NCBI GenBank assembly: GCA_030248295.1
Contig: JASANH010000634.1
Location: 16,845 to 80,844, forward strand
Direction of reading: 5' to 3'
Length of the DNA stretch: 64,000 nucleotides
Source: Mesodorylaimus sp. YZB2_4
Lineage: Eukaryota; Nematoda; Enoplea; Dorylaimida; Dorylaimidae
Shown: one piece after another, positions 11,500 to 23,900 of the stretch
How the letters are laid out: the number at the start of each line of letters is the position of its first letter
Position numbering within the stretch: position 1 is the first letter of the stretch
Notes under the pieces: generated by a model
Told to the model about the DNA's origin: nothing
Databases searched by the model: none
Seen by the model: only the letters and a program-made list of their open reading frames with translations
Made by a program: the position numbers and the translations under genes

Positions 11500-13860
11500 A
11501 GTAGCTGTTGGGGATCTTCTGTAAACGCTACCAAGGCACAATGCATTTAATCCGTGAACCAAAATCAGAGCAGCTACTGTGAACTGCAGCAGACTTGCAC
11601 TATCGTCGTTCACATACCTACAGCCCAGTTGGCACAATTCACTAGATTCGTGGCCTGGGCACGCTGGTTTCCATTTACTTGTGATTGGCAATGACGGTAA
11701 AGAAGACATTGGACTGTAGCGATGACCTCACTGTACCATTCAGAGTGACGTTAAATATTGAGTGAGCACGAGCTCACGAAAAGTCACTGGGCATTTTAAC
11801 TGTTAGCGCGCATTTCTATTTGGCCACATAAAATCATGAACTAATTCACTGTCAATCACACAACGCCGTAGGCGATTTTACTCGTCCTTGAACTAGTTAC
11901 TCTACACAGTTATGTTCTCTTATTTAAACCTGTTTCCTCCACTCAAAAACAACGTTGAAAGTGGGTGGATCCGTATATGAGGAATGCAAATCAATTTGCT
12001 CAAATGGGCTTGTCATTGGAAAATGCTATTGAGCACGGATCAAGTTGAGGATACAGGATGTTATAGTGTGCCAGCAGAGGGTCAGAGACATCGCTTCCGC
12101 TATTGCTTCTTCTCTTTCATGGACAAAACGAGACCATTCATTTAAAAATCATATCCATGTACCGGTGCATAGTTATTGTCTTGTTGCAAGCAGCGACAGT
12201 TTGAAATTTGTTTATTGCAGCACGCTGAAACAAGATTTTTGGACTGGAGCCAGTGTCGCCTCGATTTTCACTCTAGAACTTGCAGCACGCGTTCTCTATG
12301 CCCAGCCATTATGACCAGCGAGCATGTGAGACGACTAATGGGCATGGCAGCTCTTCTTTCAGACTCCATAAAGGAGCACGATTCTGTAGGACTTACTCGG
12401 AGTGCATGGGTTTGATAATAACAATTTGTTGCACTCACGATCACCGTTGGTGATTTCGCGATCGCATTATTTGACAATTTTGACAGCCATTCTTTACTCG
12501 GGTACTTATAGAAAGGCAGTGACAAACCTGTTTCATCTGCTGAAAAACAAAACATCTGTATAAAACATAAAAGTGGGCGGTATAAGGAGTGCGAATCAGT
12601 TTACGATGAGAACAGTGAGTGAGGGGATTACCTGTAGAGACCGGACTGGCAATAGATGCTCTGGAGCCGGCAGCTAGGAGCTTCACCCAACTTGGTTGGC
12701 TGCCCTGAGTTTTTATCGTGGTGTAAAAGCTCTACTAGTCAGTCCATTCAGTCACGCGGACACACCGCATCACATAACGTCAGCCGAGTAGAGCAAGCTG
12801 TTGTTTGACTGCGGGCGGCCACATGCAACAGGATTCAAAAAAAATCAATAAATAGTCCAGAAATGCTGTATGTACTTTGAGGAAAGAAGGCAAAACGAGC
12901 GATAAATTTGGAAGTTCTTAAGGCTGTACGGGTACCATACACTATATGTAACTCTGTAAGTTGGTTAAGGATCCACGATAAAATGAAAAATAAGATTTCA
13001 ATCATACGTATGCTTCCTTCTTCACGTTGGACTGGCTTACTTTGTACCTGTATGAGCCAGGATACTGGATGGAATTGTCGCCCTGGCGCAGTGGAATTTG
13101 GTGAGGGGCGACACGGTGCAGTCTTGGTGACAAGGGCGATCAGTCGACAAAACAGCAAGTGGCCGGGGACACGTGTATGCAACAAATTTAATGGCACAAT
13201 ACCAACGTGACCACAGCAGACTGCTCACGATCAGCTTAACTCCAAATGATGTTGTAACCGCCTTCCCCGTTTCCTAGTCTCATCGTCAGTGCACTAAATA
13301 CCGCAAAGAAAAACAGGTTCCAGACAAGGAACCGAAGGACACCTTTGCACCTACAAATTTGTACCTTGACCTATCAAGGAAGCCTGTTTCACCAATGCCA
13401 TTCGACAGAAAAACAGGCTCAACGAGAACCCTTTCTCGACAGGAATTTCAGATAGATCGCCTACCCTCAGAGATAGCCTTTTTTAAGGGGGCTGGTTTTT
13501 GGAGTGAAACATTGTATTTCAAAGAAGAAAACAGGCCTTTACATGTGGAAAGCGGGAAAGAATCTTTCATCTCACCAATCGAATATAACCCAGGAGAAAG
13601 ACTATGTTCGGAACACGGCATGCTCCCTATTCGACTTCTGTTCTGAGGGGACCAGCGTTGCATGTCTGTGCATATATACACGAAAAAACCATAGTCTCTG
13701 GACTGTAAGCAGCTATTCCCAGCCAGCTGGGTGTTGCAGCGGTGAAAGGCGTCTGTCACACTTTGCTTGGAAGAGCTTGAAAGCAGTCGGCCGTGTCGCG
13801 AAGTGCGCGATTGATACGAGGAAGCGGCGGCTCGCCTATTGCACAATGCCCGAAAATGAA
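11500..13860. other. No confident gene; weak exon candidates
   Basis: Minus-strand pieces near 12706-12634, 12539-12439 and 12384-12311 can be chained in phase with gt/ag sites and include FYKYPSKEWLSKLSNNAIAK. They overlap a plus-strand open frame (12176-12415) that looks equally plausible, so neither is annotated as a gene. A minus-strand piece at 12835-13066 (after ctcatacag) is also open. None matches a known family. Confidence 0.35.
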
Positions 13861-13866
13861 GCATTA

Positions 13867-14006
13867 AGCCCAAAGTATAGTTCGATGCGATGCGTCAAAT
13901 AAGCGTGCGATGCGACGTTTTAGGCACATTTTTACATTGTCAGTTGACCCAAAAGTGTCGCATCGCACGCTTATTTGACGCATCGCATCGAACTATACTT
14001 TGGGCT
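13867..14006. mobile_element. Hairpin MITE, copy 1 (140 bp, 50-bp perfect arms)
   Basis: The arms 13867-13916 and 13957-14006 are perfect reverse complements (start AGCCCAAAGTATAGTTCGAT) around a 40-bp loop, 13917-13956. The arms contain GATGCGATGCG and GCGTGCGATGCG sub-repeats. A second copy at 54501-54640 has the same arms and an inverted loop, so the element moves or is copied as a unit. No coding capacity. A target-site duplication could not be defined securely. Confidence 0.85.
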
Positions 14007-14674
14007 ATACACTTCTGGGGGATATGTGATTTAGTATCGTCCGTGCCAGGTGTGCGTTTTCTCGGTTGACCTGAAGGGTTTGTTTATCTCGCTTCTCTTG
14101 ATTACTTTAAAGCACCAAACTCGAAGCATTATCGCCTCTCTCCATATCTACATCTCGCGACAACATTTATCCATAGCTAAGAACCAAACTGTACAGCGCA
14201 CTCGAGGGACGAGGAACACATTCTAGAAGCATTCTACCAAAAATCGCTGGTAATGTCTCCTCCGCCCACGCATTAGAGACTTAGAATACAGTACGCCTCC
14301 CGCACCTGGGTTCTCGTGGTTTTTAAACATGCTACAAGAATAGTCTTGTAACATTTCTGTTGATCGACAAGATAGACTATGCCTTTCTTCGTGAGTGGCC
14401 TATGTCGATGTAGAAAGCCCCCACGAAATCAGGGATCAAAATGCGGTTTTTTGTGATTGACCCTAGCAGCGACCACTCTGAGCCGCTCCATTTCGAACAT
14501 GCGACCAGACTGATTTTGCAGCAGTTTCCTGCTCTAATAGAGGCTGTTAATCTAATTTCTGCTTGATGTCTTGTTTCTGTAGCTAGTGGCTCGCAATTTG
14601 CTCTAAGTCACATATATCCAGTAATTTTAACCAATATCTACGGTTCTTCGTTAAAAAATGTAACGCAAAATTTA

Positions 14675-15563
14675 TCACAAGTCAACATTTTTGTAAAGCA
14701 GCCACCAGTTGCCGGTGGTTAGGTTAGAGCCCCACGCCAAGCACAAGTTGCAGATATTGCGATCCACCAGCATTTGGGCAGTTGTGTCTGCCGTGATGTT
14801 GGAAATAGCGAAGGCTCCGACATACTTGGTTAAGTAATCAGTGACGATGACTATGCACGTTACCCGATGTGACCTTGGCAAGGGACCCAGTGTATCAATG
14901 CCGATCACGTCGAAGGGGTTCTTAACGCACAAAAGCTTCAGTGGCGCCTCGAGCGGATTCTATACAACTTGTTGCGAGCACAGAGTAAACACTCCTTGCA
15001 CCACGCATAGACCGCACGATGCATCTGAAGCCAATAATACCGTTTACAAATGCAAGACAAAGTCTTGGAAAAACCAAGATGACCATCCAATGGAGAGATC
15101 AGGAAACGCAGCGGGCACAGCATGCCAAACGAGCTAAAGGCTGGAAGTCGAGACTATACGCTGTGACCGCTCGTTGATCTTGCCTCAACTCTGATAACTG
15201 TGTCTTGAAGATGCTACGCTTGCCTCGCAGAAGACTTTCCAGTCACGCGTGCTTGACCTGATACTAAGTGCGTTCAGGAACAGCAGCGTTTTCACTCGCC
15301 ACAGGCTTCCCCAACGATACATGCTTGCCAACGAAATGATGCGCTCCTGGGCCCCGTTCGTGGTAGCGAGTGAGCCATTCGAAAGGATCCTGAAAGTTAG
15401 CATTGCCATCGAAGAAAGGCAGCTTGAAACCAGGCAGTTGTAGACTCGGCGCTGGTGGCGCACTAGCCTGCTGCACTGGTTGCGAGTGAGGCAACGGAGG
15501 AAGCGCAGGTTGCTGCACAGGAAGCTCGGGTGGCGGAAGCTGCTGCTGACGTTGAGTCAACAT
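14675..15563 (-). pseudogene. Ty3/Gypsy retrotransposon remnant: gag joined to integrase
   Basis: From right to left, ATG at 15563 opens a proline/glutamine-rich gag start with LPGFKLPFFDGNANFQDPFE. After a frame change at about 15450-15200, the gag-like FKTQLSELRQDQRAVTAYS follows. At about 15110 the sequence passes directly into the integrase zinc-binding region (DGHLGFSKTL..., with CKECLLCARNK) and then the start of the catalytic core at 14932-14675 (NPFDVIGIDTLGPLP, first catalytic Asp in context). Protease, reverse transcriptase and RNase H are missing, so this is an internal-deletion derivative with frameshifts. It lies opposite to the nearby plus-strand ORF at 16.1-16.5 kb. LTRs were not identified. 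Confidence 0.75.
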
Positions 15564-15789
15564 GGGTGCATTAATTAAGCGAGGTTAAAAGAGGGCAGCA
15601 GTGACAGATGAGGCAGCAGAAGTCGCGATCAATTGAGGAAGCCCGCGCTCATCTGCAGCCAGTGTGGAATCCACACACGAGCTCGAAGACGGCAGCACCG
15701 CTGAAGAGGACGATGCGGACACCGCAGACAGCGAGGATGTCGAAGCTGTCATGGCCGTTGGAGGTGGAGCCGTAGCGAACTCGCCGAGA

Positions 15790-15820
15790 AGTCGTCGTCG
15801 TCGTCGTCTTCTTCTTCTTC
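15790..15820 (+). repeat. (GTC/TTC)n microsatellite
   Basis: GTCGTCGTCGTCGTC runs straight into CTTCTTCTTCTTC. It makes both strands artificially open (poly-Arg on one strand) and explains the ORF pair at 15585-15944. Confidence 0.85.
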
Positions 15821-16116
15821 CATCATCTCTGGAACAGCAAAACGAATTGCTTACGAGGGAAAGAATCCAGACCATCAAGTTTTGGCTAACAGAGCTAGAT
15901 GTACTGTATTTTGACACAAAATAGGGATGTTCCAAGCTAAGCAAAAGAAGCGGCTCTTTGCAAACAAGCTAACCAAAAGAAGCGGTTCTTTTAAATTTTC
16001 GCGAACTAGTCTTCATCTTTTGCTGTGATCCTGAAATTCTCTTTCTGGAAGCCTTCTCCCTTATTATCGCTCTCACTTAACACTCCCACCAAACTCTCTA
16101 TGCGTATAGGTGGCCA

Positions 16117-16542
16117 ATATAGGACGTACAGGTCGCGTGGTTCTCTGTGCAACAGAGCACCACGCGATATCGGCCAGCGTGGATACCGCGACCCGTCAGC
16201 ATCGTCCGCGTGGTGGCGCTCCAGATGCTTTGGAAACAAGATGCAGTAGGGACAACTCAGGTGCACCGCATGCAGACTGTTGACTTGATTTTGGCGCAGT
16301 ATCAGCCTGCGCTGGTGGCCCGTCTGATTATGAATGACACTAACCTTATGGACTGCCTCAACGGAAGATTTCTGGAGGTGTGGCCTTGTGCTCCAGTGGA
16401 CAGCTACACTGTTTTTCCTAATTCTATACCACTGTGCACCGAATTGACTCCCATCAATGTTAGTATCTCCCACGAAGTTATTCGCGGATATTTGGATCCA
16501 CAAACGTTCAGTTCATTGTGTACAGCAATTCCCCACCCGTAG
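16117..16542 (+). CDS. Unplaced ORF, possibly an env/glycoprotein remnant of a retroelement
   Basis: The plus strand is open from a possible acceptor (gacgtacag) to TAG at 16540-16542. The C-terminal part is rich in spaced cysteines and aromatic residues (CLNGRFLEVWPCAPVDSYTV, CTELTPINVSI) and has N-glycosylation sequons (NDT, NVS), the texture of an ectodomain. It sits about 0.5 kb from the Gypsy gag start and on the other strand. I associate the layout with glycoprotein ORFs carried by some invertebrate retroelements, but this is an impression from composition, not a recognised motif. It has no ATG in good context and no membrane anchor, so if env-like it is a fragment. The overlapping minus-strand frame is judged a shadow. 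Confidence 0.25.
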
Positions 16543-17344
16543 AATGAGACTTGGTCGAGGAGGTGTATCTAGAAGATGAGGAGGGAAAAATATGGCTCTA
16601 TCGCGCAAGTACAGGCGAGCTAAATATCTATGAATTTTCTCATTTTGGAGCATCCGCTGTATCATGACAACAGTACGAGATATTCGAATATTTCGGAAGT
16701 TATTCACAAGCCTCTTACCATGCGCAGGGCTAGGGAGCTGAGGGCTGAGAGTGCTTGCTAGCAGAACGACATATACGAGTCGCTGGAACACACCAGGACG
16801 GCTGCATCGCAGAAGGTGGTGTGAGGGGTTATGAAGATCCAGTTACAGTATATTCATCATGCAAATGAGGGTGACTTCGTCAGGATTTAGGCCTGTCTGT
16901 CAACATCTAGCGATTGGAGCGCGCGGAACCTATCTTTCTTGTCTTGTTTGTTTTGGGCCAGTGCCAGTGCACTATTGCTCTGTTAGTTTAAGGCCTGTCT
17001 GTTCATCAGTCTCATGCCTGTGCGTGCTTGGTGCGGTTGAGTAATAAACTCCTACAGTATTTTATAGTTGAAGATGCACTTTGTGAGTGTAATGGTGTGG
17101 ATCCACGAGCACAGCGTGAAAATTAGAGTTCTCTGTTGTAACTACCACATGGAACTGTAAGGATGTAACTATTCGAGGCATGACCTGCAGTCATCATGGA
17201 TGGCTAGTCTGCCTGTACGTTCGATCCAGGTCAGCCCTGTACGTTCGATTGGCGTCCCCAGACGGCCAAGCTGTCCTAGAGTGTGTCATGTATTTCTTCA
17301 TCTAGCCAAGCACCGTACAGCGCACTCTTGGGCTAAGGAGCACA

Positions 17345-17450
17345 TATTCGACAATCATTTTGTACCAAGGCGGGAGTCGAACCCTCCTTACCAAGTGCGC
17401 ACCCAGCGTGACAGGCAAGCGCCTTAACCCGTTATGCCACGACCTGAGTC
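17345..17450 (-). mobile_element. tRNA-derived SINE, family B
   Basis: Read on the minus strand it has an A-box-like GTGGCATAACGGGTTAAGGCG and a B-box-like GGTTCGACTCCC with CTGGGTGCGCA between them, but no cloverleaf acceptor stem. Related copies lie at 25055-25200 and 34615-34765. A tail fragment (TGTACAGCGCACTC) recurs near 14198. Confidence 0.7.
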
Positions 17451-17911
17451 CATTTCCGCCCGCTCTCTTTGTGTGCGCGCCAAGTGCGCCTTGCCCTGTC
17501 TGGATTGGTGCGCAATGTGGGATCAGCGAAATTTCGCAAGCTCTTATCTATTAGTCTTGTTCACGTATAAGTCAGCCTAGGCTGTTCCTAGGCTATTACA
17601 GAACGCGTGTGGAACCTTTCATTGAACGATGTGTATCTCGATCAGGGGTGTTTGACACATTTCGCTGACAATCATTGGTCGTATTTCGTGCCATTTTAGT
17701 TACAGGTTTTAGAGAAAGCTGGTTTCACTTTCAATAACGCTACCACAACTAAACATAATCCAGCTATGACAAAGATGCCGTCATAAAACCAAATATCGAA
17801 ACGCGATACTACTATATCTTCGACTTGATCCTGCACTTGGTGCAGTGACAAAACATGCATAAGTAGCCTGCATACTGCTACAGCAAAAATATGCGATAAG
17901 CTATGTAGCTA

Positions 17912-20900
17912 TTACGAGGTGTGCGGCGCATGAATACACCCTTGTCTTTCTAAACGAGTGCGTCTAGCAAAGCGGGCAGCGCGTATTGCCCAATACACAG
18001 TTTGAATAATAGAGGCGAAGGACATGCCAAGTAGCAAGCCCAATCCGTCACCAATCGCGGCTATAAAAGCGGCCACATCCATCTTCAACACATCAGTTTC
18101 CATTTGGTAAGTTGAGTCAACTGTGATTTCTACCGTGTTGTTGATGACGAGCAAAGATTCATCTTGGTCCAACAATGGAACAAAGGTTGTGTGGACGTCG
18201 TAATAGTATGACGTGTCGCACTGGGGCAAACATTCGTCGGAAACCTTTTTCAAACGCGCGAACTGAAAAAGATTTTTGAGTCGAATTACTCTGATGCCAA
18301 GTAAGGTTTATTGTTTTATTATCTACGTACCAAATCTTTCAACTGTCCGCTTTCCCGAGTGCTAACTTGGCCTTGAAAAGCTGCTGATAAACAGGCGTAA
18401 ACGTGAATAAATGTGCAGAAAGATGTGTCGTTTGGTCTGAGCGTATCGTAATGAATGACACATCCACAACCGACTGATATTATTTCAAAAATTTTTGCGA
18501 ATTTACATGTTTCAGCACTATATTGCTTTGGATCAGTCATGTTCTTGAAAAACCTTAAAAACCGGTTATGTGAAGTCAAGTGCCGATCGCAGCGCAGCTC
18601 TCTGGCACCAGCAAAAGACGTGGCACCAGCAAAAGTTGAGGTAGGGTGCAGGTAGCGCCAAAGGCTTTTTAGGGCCTTTGGCAAAATATCCTATAAAATA
18701 TCCACAACATTTGGTTGTAACGAAGCATAGGACTTCTTCCTTTACTCAGTCATTTGAGCATAGTGCCCTCGTTTTATGAAACTCCTTACCAAATGACATC
18801 GTGGTGAGAGGGCTAACTGCTTTTAAAGCATCGTTGCGTGAATCCCTGTTTTCTAAGTAACGTTAATTATCAAAATTCTTATATTCTTGTGTAGTTCGTA
18901 TGTGCATATATATATATACATTGTTTGCTGCGCCTATGAGTGCATTTTAGCGATGCTTGGCGCCAGTAAAATGACATGACATGACATGACATCCTCCTGA
19001 AAGTTCTGCACGCAAGGCTTAAGTCGCAGTAGCGGGTAGAAAAACGTTTTCGCGGAAAGATCATTGAACTTTTCCTGATTCTAAGCAGGTTTCGTACAAG
19101 TTGCACCAGCTCGGAAAATTGTCAAAACATCGCACCGTATAAATGGATGTTACACGTAGGCGTATAATACAGTCAGATAAAATTTTTGTTCGACCCGAAA
19201 AGCAAGCATACTAAAATTAAAGCCCTTGAAAATGGGTGGATGAAATTTACGAAGATCAGGAACAAATGCATGGGCATTCGGAGGTGCGTCGAACGAGAAT
19301 AAAAACTGCCTGCAAGCGAGTTCTTAGCCGGCATACGGCTCGTTCGTTCGGCCGCCTTAATGAAATTTTGACCTGGTATTACACCATTTGTTGTCAAAAA
19401 AAAATCGACTGAGGACCGCGAAAAAAGACTTTGCTTGACGTGTCGAAATGTCGAAGTCAAAGTGTCGAAAACGAAAAACTCAGCGAACGAAAACGTTTTT
19501 GGTACGTACTGTAAGGGTTTTTATGGTGAACTAATCCTGTTGGCCACTTGCAATTTGTATCTTTCAATTCACCTCTTTTGCAATGCAGTAAAATTAGGTC
19601 ATACTAATGTAATCTCATTAAACAGCTACAGTACCGCATTTAACGTTACAGCTAGGCAGCAGCTTGCACGCGGTTCGAGGGCTCGTGAGCCGAATCAAAT
19701 TTTACATGTTCTATGACTGTGACGTTTATTCAGCCATGAAGCAGGTGCTCATATTAACAAATCGTTTTTCTTCGGAGTACTATCGCTTTTACACAAATTT
19801 TGTCGCAGTTTACTTCTGCGTGACGACTCTTACCCATAGCTTCTACCATGTGGGGCTTGGGCAAAGAAGCTGCAGCGTCCTGTCCCCAAAAATTTCCGAC
19901 GTTTTTCTGTATTTTTTTAAACATAACAGATCTCGACTTGTGCTCAGATTTGCCGACATATGTACATACATACAGAGCAGCGTACACTTGAAATCTATAA
20001 TCAACAAATTGTACAGTACATACATCTGGCCGCAGATTCCTTACCATTACAGGTAATGCGCCAATGGGTGGCCGTCACGAAATTTGTTTTTAGTAATAGC
20101 CTAATCTGAACAGATGGTGAAAACTAGCCCTTTTTAAAATTATGGTTGCTTTACTGTATTTTTTCATGTCCATCGTCCACTGATAATCCCGACTTCATTT
20201 CGCGCACATTTTTTTCTATGTACACACACACTGGTGCAACTTGTCGTAAACTCCTGGCAATCAGGGAAAATTCACCGCTCTTTTGCACAGAGCTTTTTCT
20301 TTCAGCTGCGCGAACAGTTTACTTTTCTGCTGACATATTTTGGATGCTCACTTACTACAATATATCCAACTCCTTTCCGTCTTTTTTAAAGCCCACCACA
20401 CCCCACGGCCTGTCCAATTTGGCTACAGTAATCCTCTCGCCGCGGCTGGGTGTGCGCGGCCGAAAAAAAGGGGGAAATTTGGTGATTTGATGGCTTTAAA
20501 ATAATTTTATTCAATAAGTAAGGGCAAAGATGAAAAACCGCTCTGTGCAGCGCCCCTTTACCTGAAAACCCATCGAATAAAAAAGATCCGACCAATTTTT
20601 CTTGAGTTTTGCTCGAGATATTTAGCCGCCCGCGTTGGAATGATGGACTTCGACGAAGATGATTAATTCAAAGGACCGTTTCGTCGAATATATGTTCTGA
20701 TTGGTGAAAACAGGCGAGCAAAAATTGTTCTTCAGCCTTTTTTCTAGGAAGTAAGCATTACTCTATGACTGTGAGGCGTCTATTTTGCCGATAGGGAATT
20801 TTTGGAGCAGCGGTACTTTAAATGTGAATAATTTTGCGGGCGGCTAAATCATTTATCACCCAATCCTCATACGACCTCCGGGATGGTGTCAATACAAAGC

Positions 20901-23900
20901 AGAGAGGTCTCCGGGGCGCTACACAGAGGGTTTTTGCGTTAGAATGTCTTCGAAGGGAAATATAACAATTCAATGTCGCAGATACAATAAACATGCAACA
21001 TTATTCTAAAATTATGATAGAAATTCGATCCAAAGTTCCCATTGGAAAATTTTTAAAGTTCTTCATCATCACTAGCTATTTGTTTATCAGTTCGATGCTC
21101 TTACGCTTGTTCTCGCAATTTTTTACAGAATACGGAGGAATATTCTACCGCCTAAACAGCGGCGCTGAATAAACGAAAAAGAAAACGATCGGTTCGCCTA
21201 TCAAAAACAAATCTGATGAAGTATGGTGTGTGTGAATAGTTTGTGCATATTAAGAGTGGTGGAAAACTAGACGTGAAAATAAAGGAAATAGTCAATGACA
21301 TACGAGCAGGCCGGACTTTCCGGATCCGCCTTCGCTCTATTCTTGTTGATATTGTGCTGTTTTGTCAGGGCGCTAAAAACTTGTCATCTTATGTCGTATT
21401 ATGTTTTTCTGCTGTGAAACTACATGATGTTAATTGTGTCATATGTTTGTAAAGGTCTCGTTGCATGTTGCTTCAAAATGTTAAACTTCCACAGTCGTTC
21501 ACAGAATTCGAGACTGCAATAAAAAAGTAATAGCTCTCAAAATGATAAACATGACTCTATGATATTTAAGTGATTATGAAAAATTCGTTCAGAATCGTGA
21601 TAATTTTCAAACTGTGAACGCGGGTCTAGCAGCCATTGATCACGGTAAAAGTGATTTCGACCGCAGGTTTAGCTGCTTATGACAAAACGTCATGAAATTC
21701 CGAAATGAACAAATGAAGGAGCCGTGACCCCATGTCAAAATGCCCCTAGCTGCTTGCTAAAACGTCTTTGGGCACTAATTTTTAAGAGTGAAGAAGAATG
21801 CAGGGACAATTTCAATTTAACCTCGCGCCTAGCGTATATAGCGTCAACGATAACAATAACGATATCATGTCATTGACTACATCTTTTCAACGTCGTTGAC
21901 GAAACGATAACGATATTAGTCCGAAAAAACGATATGATATCGTTAATTATACCGTTAGTTCCTAGTTTTAAAGTTGCAAGTTCATGCGCTTTAATGGATG
22001 GTATTGACCACGATCGCAGGATGCAACTGTCGGTGAATGAACGCTGTATCAGTCTCCAATAACACTAACATTTTTCCGAACCTAAAAATTGTACCTGACG
22101 CGGCGTCAGAAAGCACCTGCACTACTGGAATGTCTAGAATGTCAACAGCGTTCTCGAAGATGTCAAGCAAGATTGAAGAATTGACAAGAGAAAGTTAAAA
22201 AAATTGTCAGTAATTAAACGGGGCATGTTGACAGTATTTTGATGAGACTTGTGTTTGGACAACAGAAGTCTAATTTTGTGCGCGTCATTGTAAAATTAAA
22301 GAAAGTATTCCATAAATACCAGAAACAGATCACATCCACAATCAATTAGTACTCCAAAAAAGTTAAAGCAAGCTTAGAGCGCCATGAATCTGCTAGTAAT
22401 TCTCCTTGGTGTCGCTGTTGCTGGTGCATTTTTTTTTCAATTTGTTGTATTTGCTCGAAGCCAGCCACCTTGTACGCAGGGCTGCGCAGAAACCAGACCA
22501 CACACCAGCGTCCCTCTGCGTATCTCCACTGAAAGCACCTGCACGCGAGGGCATCCTGCGCCATAAATCGACTCCCTCGGACGATGGAGGACGGGCTTTA
22601 AACCCCTCGGATTTCGACGGCCGAGACTGCCTACTCGTTTTGCTTCAGTCCTTCCACTCGAAGCACCTCTGGTTACCGGGTGAGTCGCCCACGGCCTGGC
22701 ATACAAGGTCAGCGGGGGTTTGTTGTTCGCAAACCGACCCTTATCATCGGGGGTCGAACCCAAGACGAGTCCAGCCGCTAGCTCCCGAGCAATACGGAGA
22801 GACGAAGGCCGAACCGCCTACCCACCGCGGCCGCGTTGTTGTTGGTGCAATGGTGGACAATGATGCAAGGTGATAGGCCATGAGAACAAATAGCCAGCAA
22901 GCCAGATCCTATAAATGGGGATCCTGGCCGCGATTTGGTCCAGGAAGCATGACCCAGTTTGTGCGGCTACAACCTGAACAGGAACGCATCATCTGGACAA
23001 GGTGGTGATCTCCAAATGGATACAGTTGTCTTGCAGACCTCTTTAGAGGCGGCAAGTCCCCAGTTCTCCGCTGCTTCTCCACTGTTTCTCTCCAGAGCTC
23101 CGAGTCCAGAGGAGCTCGACAGTACTTCCGCCAGACTCCCACCTTACCGAGAGGCAACATTGCGTCTTTTCCGCGAAATAATCACGATATTTAACGCGCT
23201 AACGATATCTTTCGAGAAACGGTCAACGATTAGCGATAACGATATTTTTGGGATATAATTAAGGAACGATAACGATATAGTTTTCCTATCACGATATATA
23301 CGTTACTCGTGCCCGACAAAAGTTTCACTTAAGAACTGTTATTAGAAAAATCCAGTCTTGTTAATTGTGATTGCAAAAAGTTTGTAAAAAAGATATTGAA
23401 ACTGTCTGACCAAAAACAAATGCTCTAGTACAAATTAGTAGATCGAAATTCAGTAACAGCATATCGCTAAGTGCGAGTTGCAGACAGCCCCTGCACAGAA
23501 CTCAGAAATTTCCTAAAGCGCCATGCACAGGACCCAACGCAAGTGTGAACCAACATCTGGGACACCCCGGTCATAAACATCATACGAAGCTGAAAGGAGC
23601 CTTAAAAAAATTCGCATGGGCAAAGTGTGCAGTACAGTCTACCTACTGTACTGTACACTGCTGAAAAAGTACAGTACACTTACTGTGCACTCACAGCTTT
23701 AGGCTAGCAAATTTCACAGCGAGGACTTTGTTTTATCTGAATGAGTGAGGCTAGAAAAAAAGATTAAAAAGCAGAATTTGTCAAGTAACATACCAATCAG
23801 AACAGTACATCACTACCTATACTGTAGTTGTGTTCATCACCCTCAAAGAAGCAAGGGTACAAAACTAAACTTTTTCTTTGGCAGTTAAAAAAGAGCTGGC

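Noticed and set aside
12311-13066. Chain of small minus-strand exons
   Set aside because: Phases fit, but an overlapping plus-strand frame fits as well and no family is recognised; chance chains are expected at this scale.
15585-15944. Ser/Arg-rich ORFs on both strands
   Set aside because: Caused by the trinucleotide microsatellite at 15790-15820.
16006-16503. 165-codon minus-strand ORF
   Set aside because: Opposite to the more protein-like plus-strand frame; no motif, no gene context.
17345-17450. tRNA gene
   Set aside because: A and B boxes are present but the acceptor stem does not pair, and relatives at 25.1 and 34.6 kb share non-tRNA body and tail: a SINE.
22384-22566. ATG followed by a hydrophobic leader (NLLVILLGVAVAGAFFFQF)
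   Set aside because: The frame runs straight into a SINE and stops; no other exon supports a gene.
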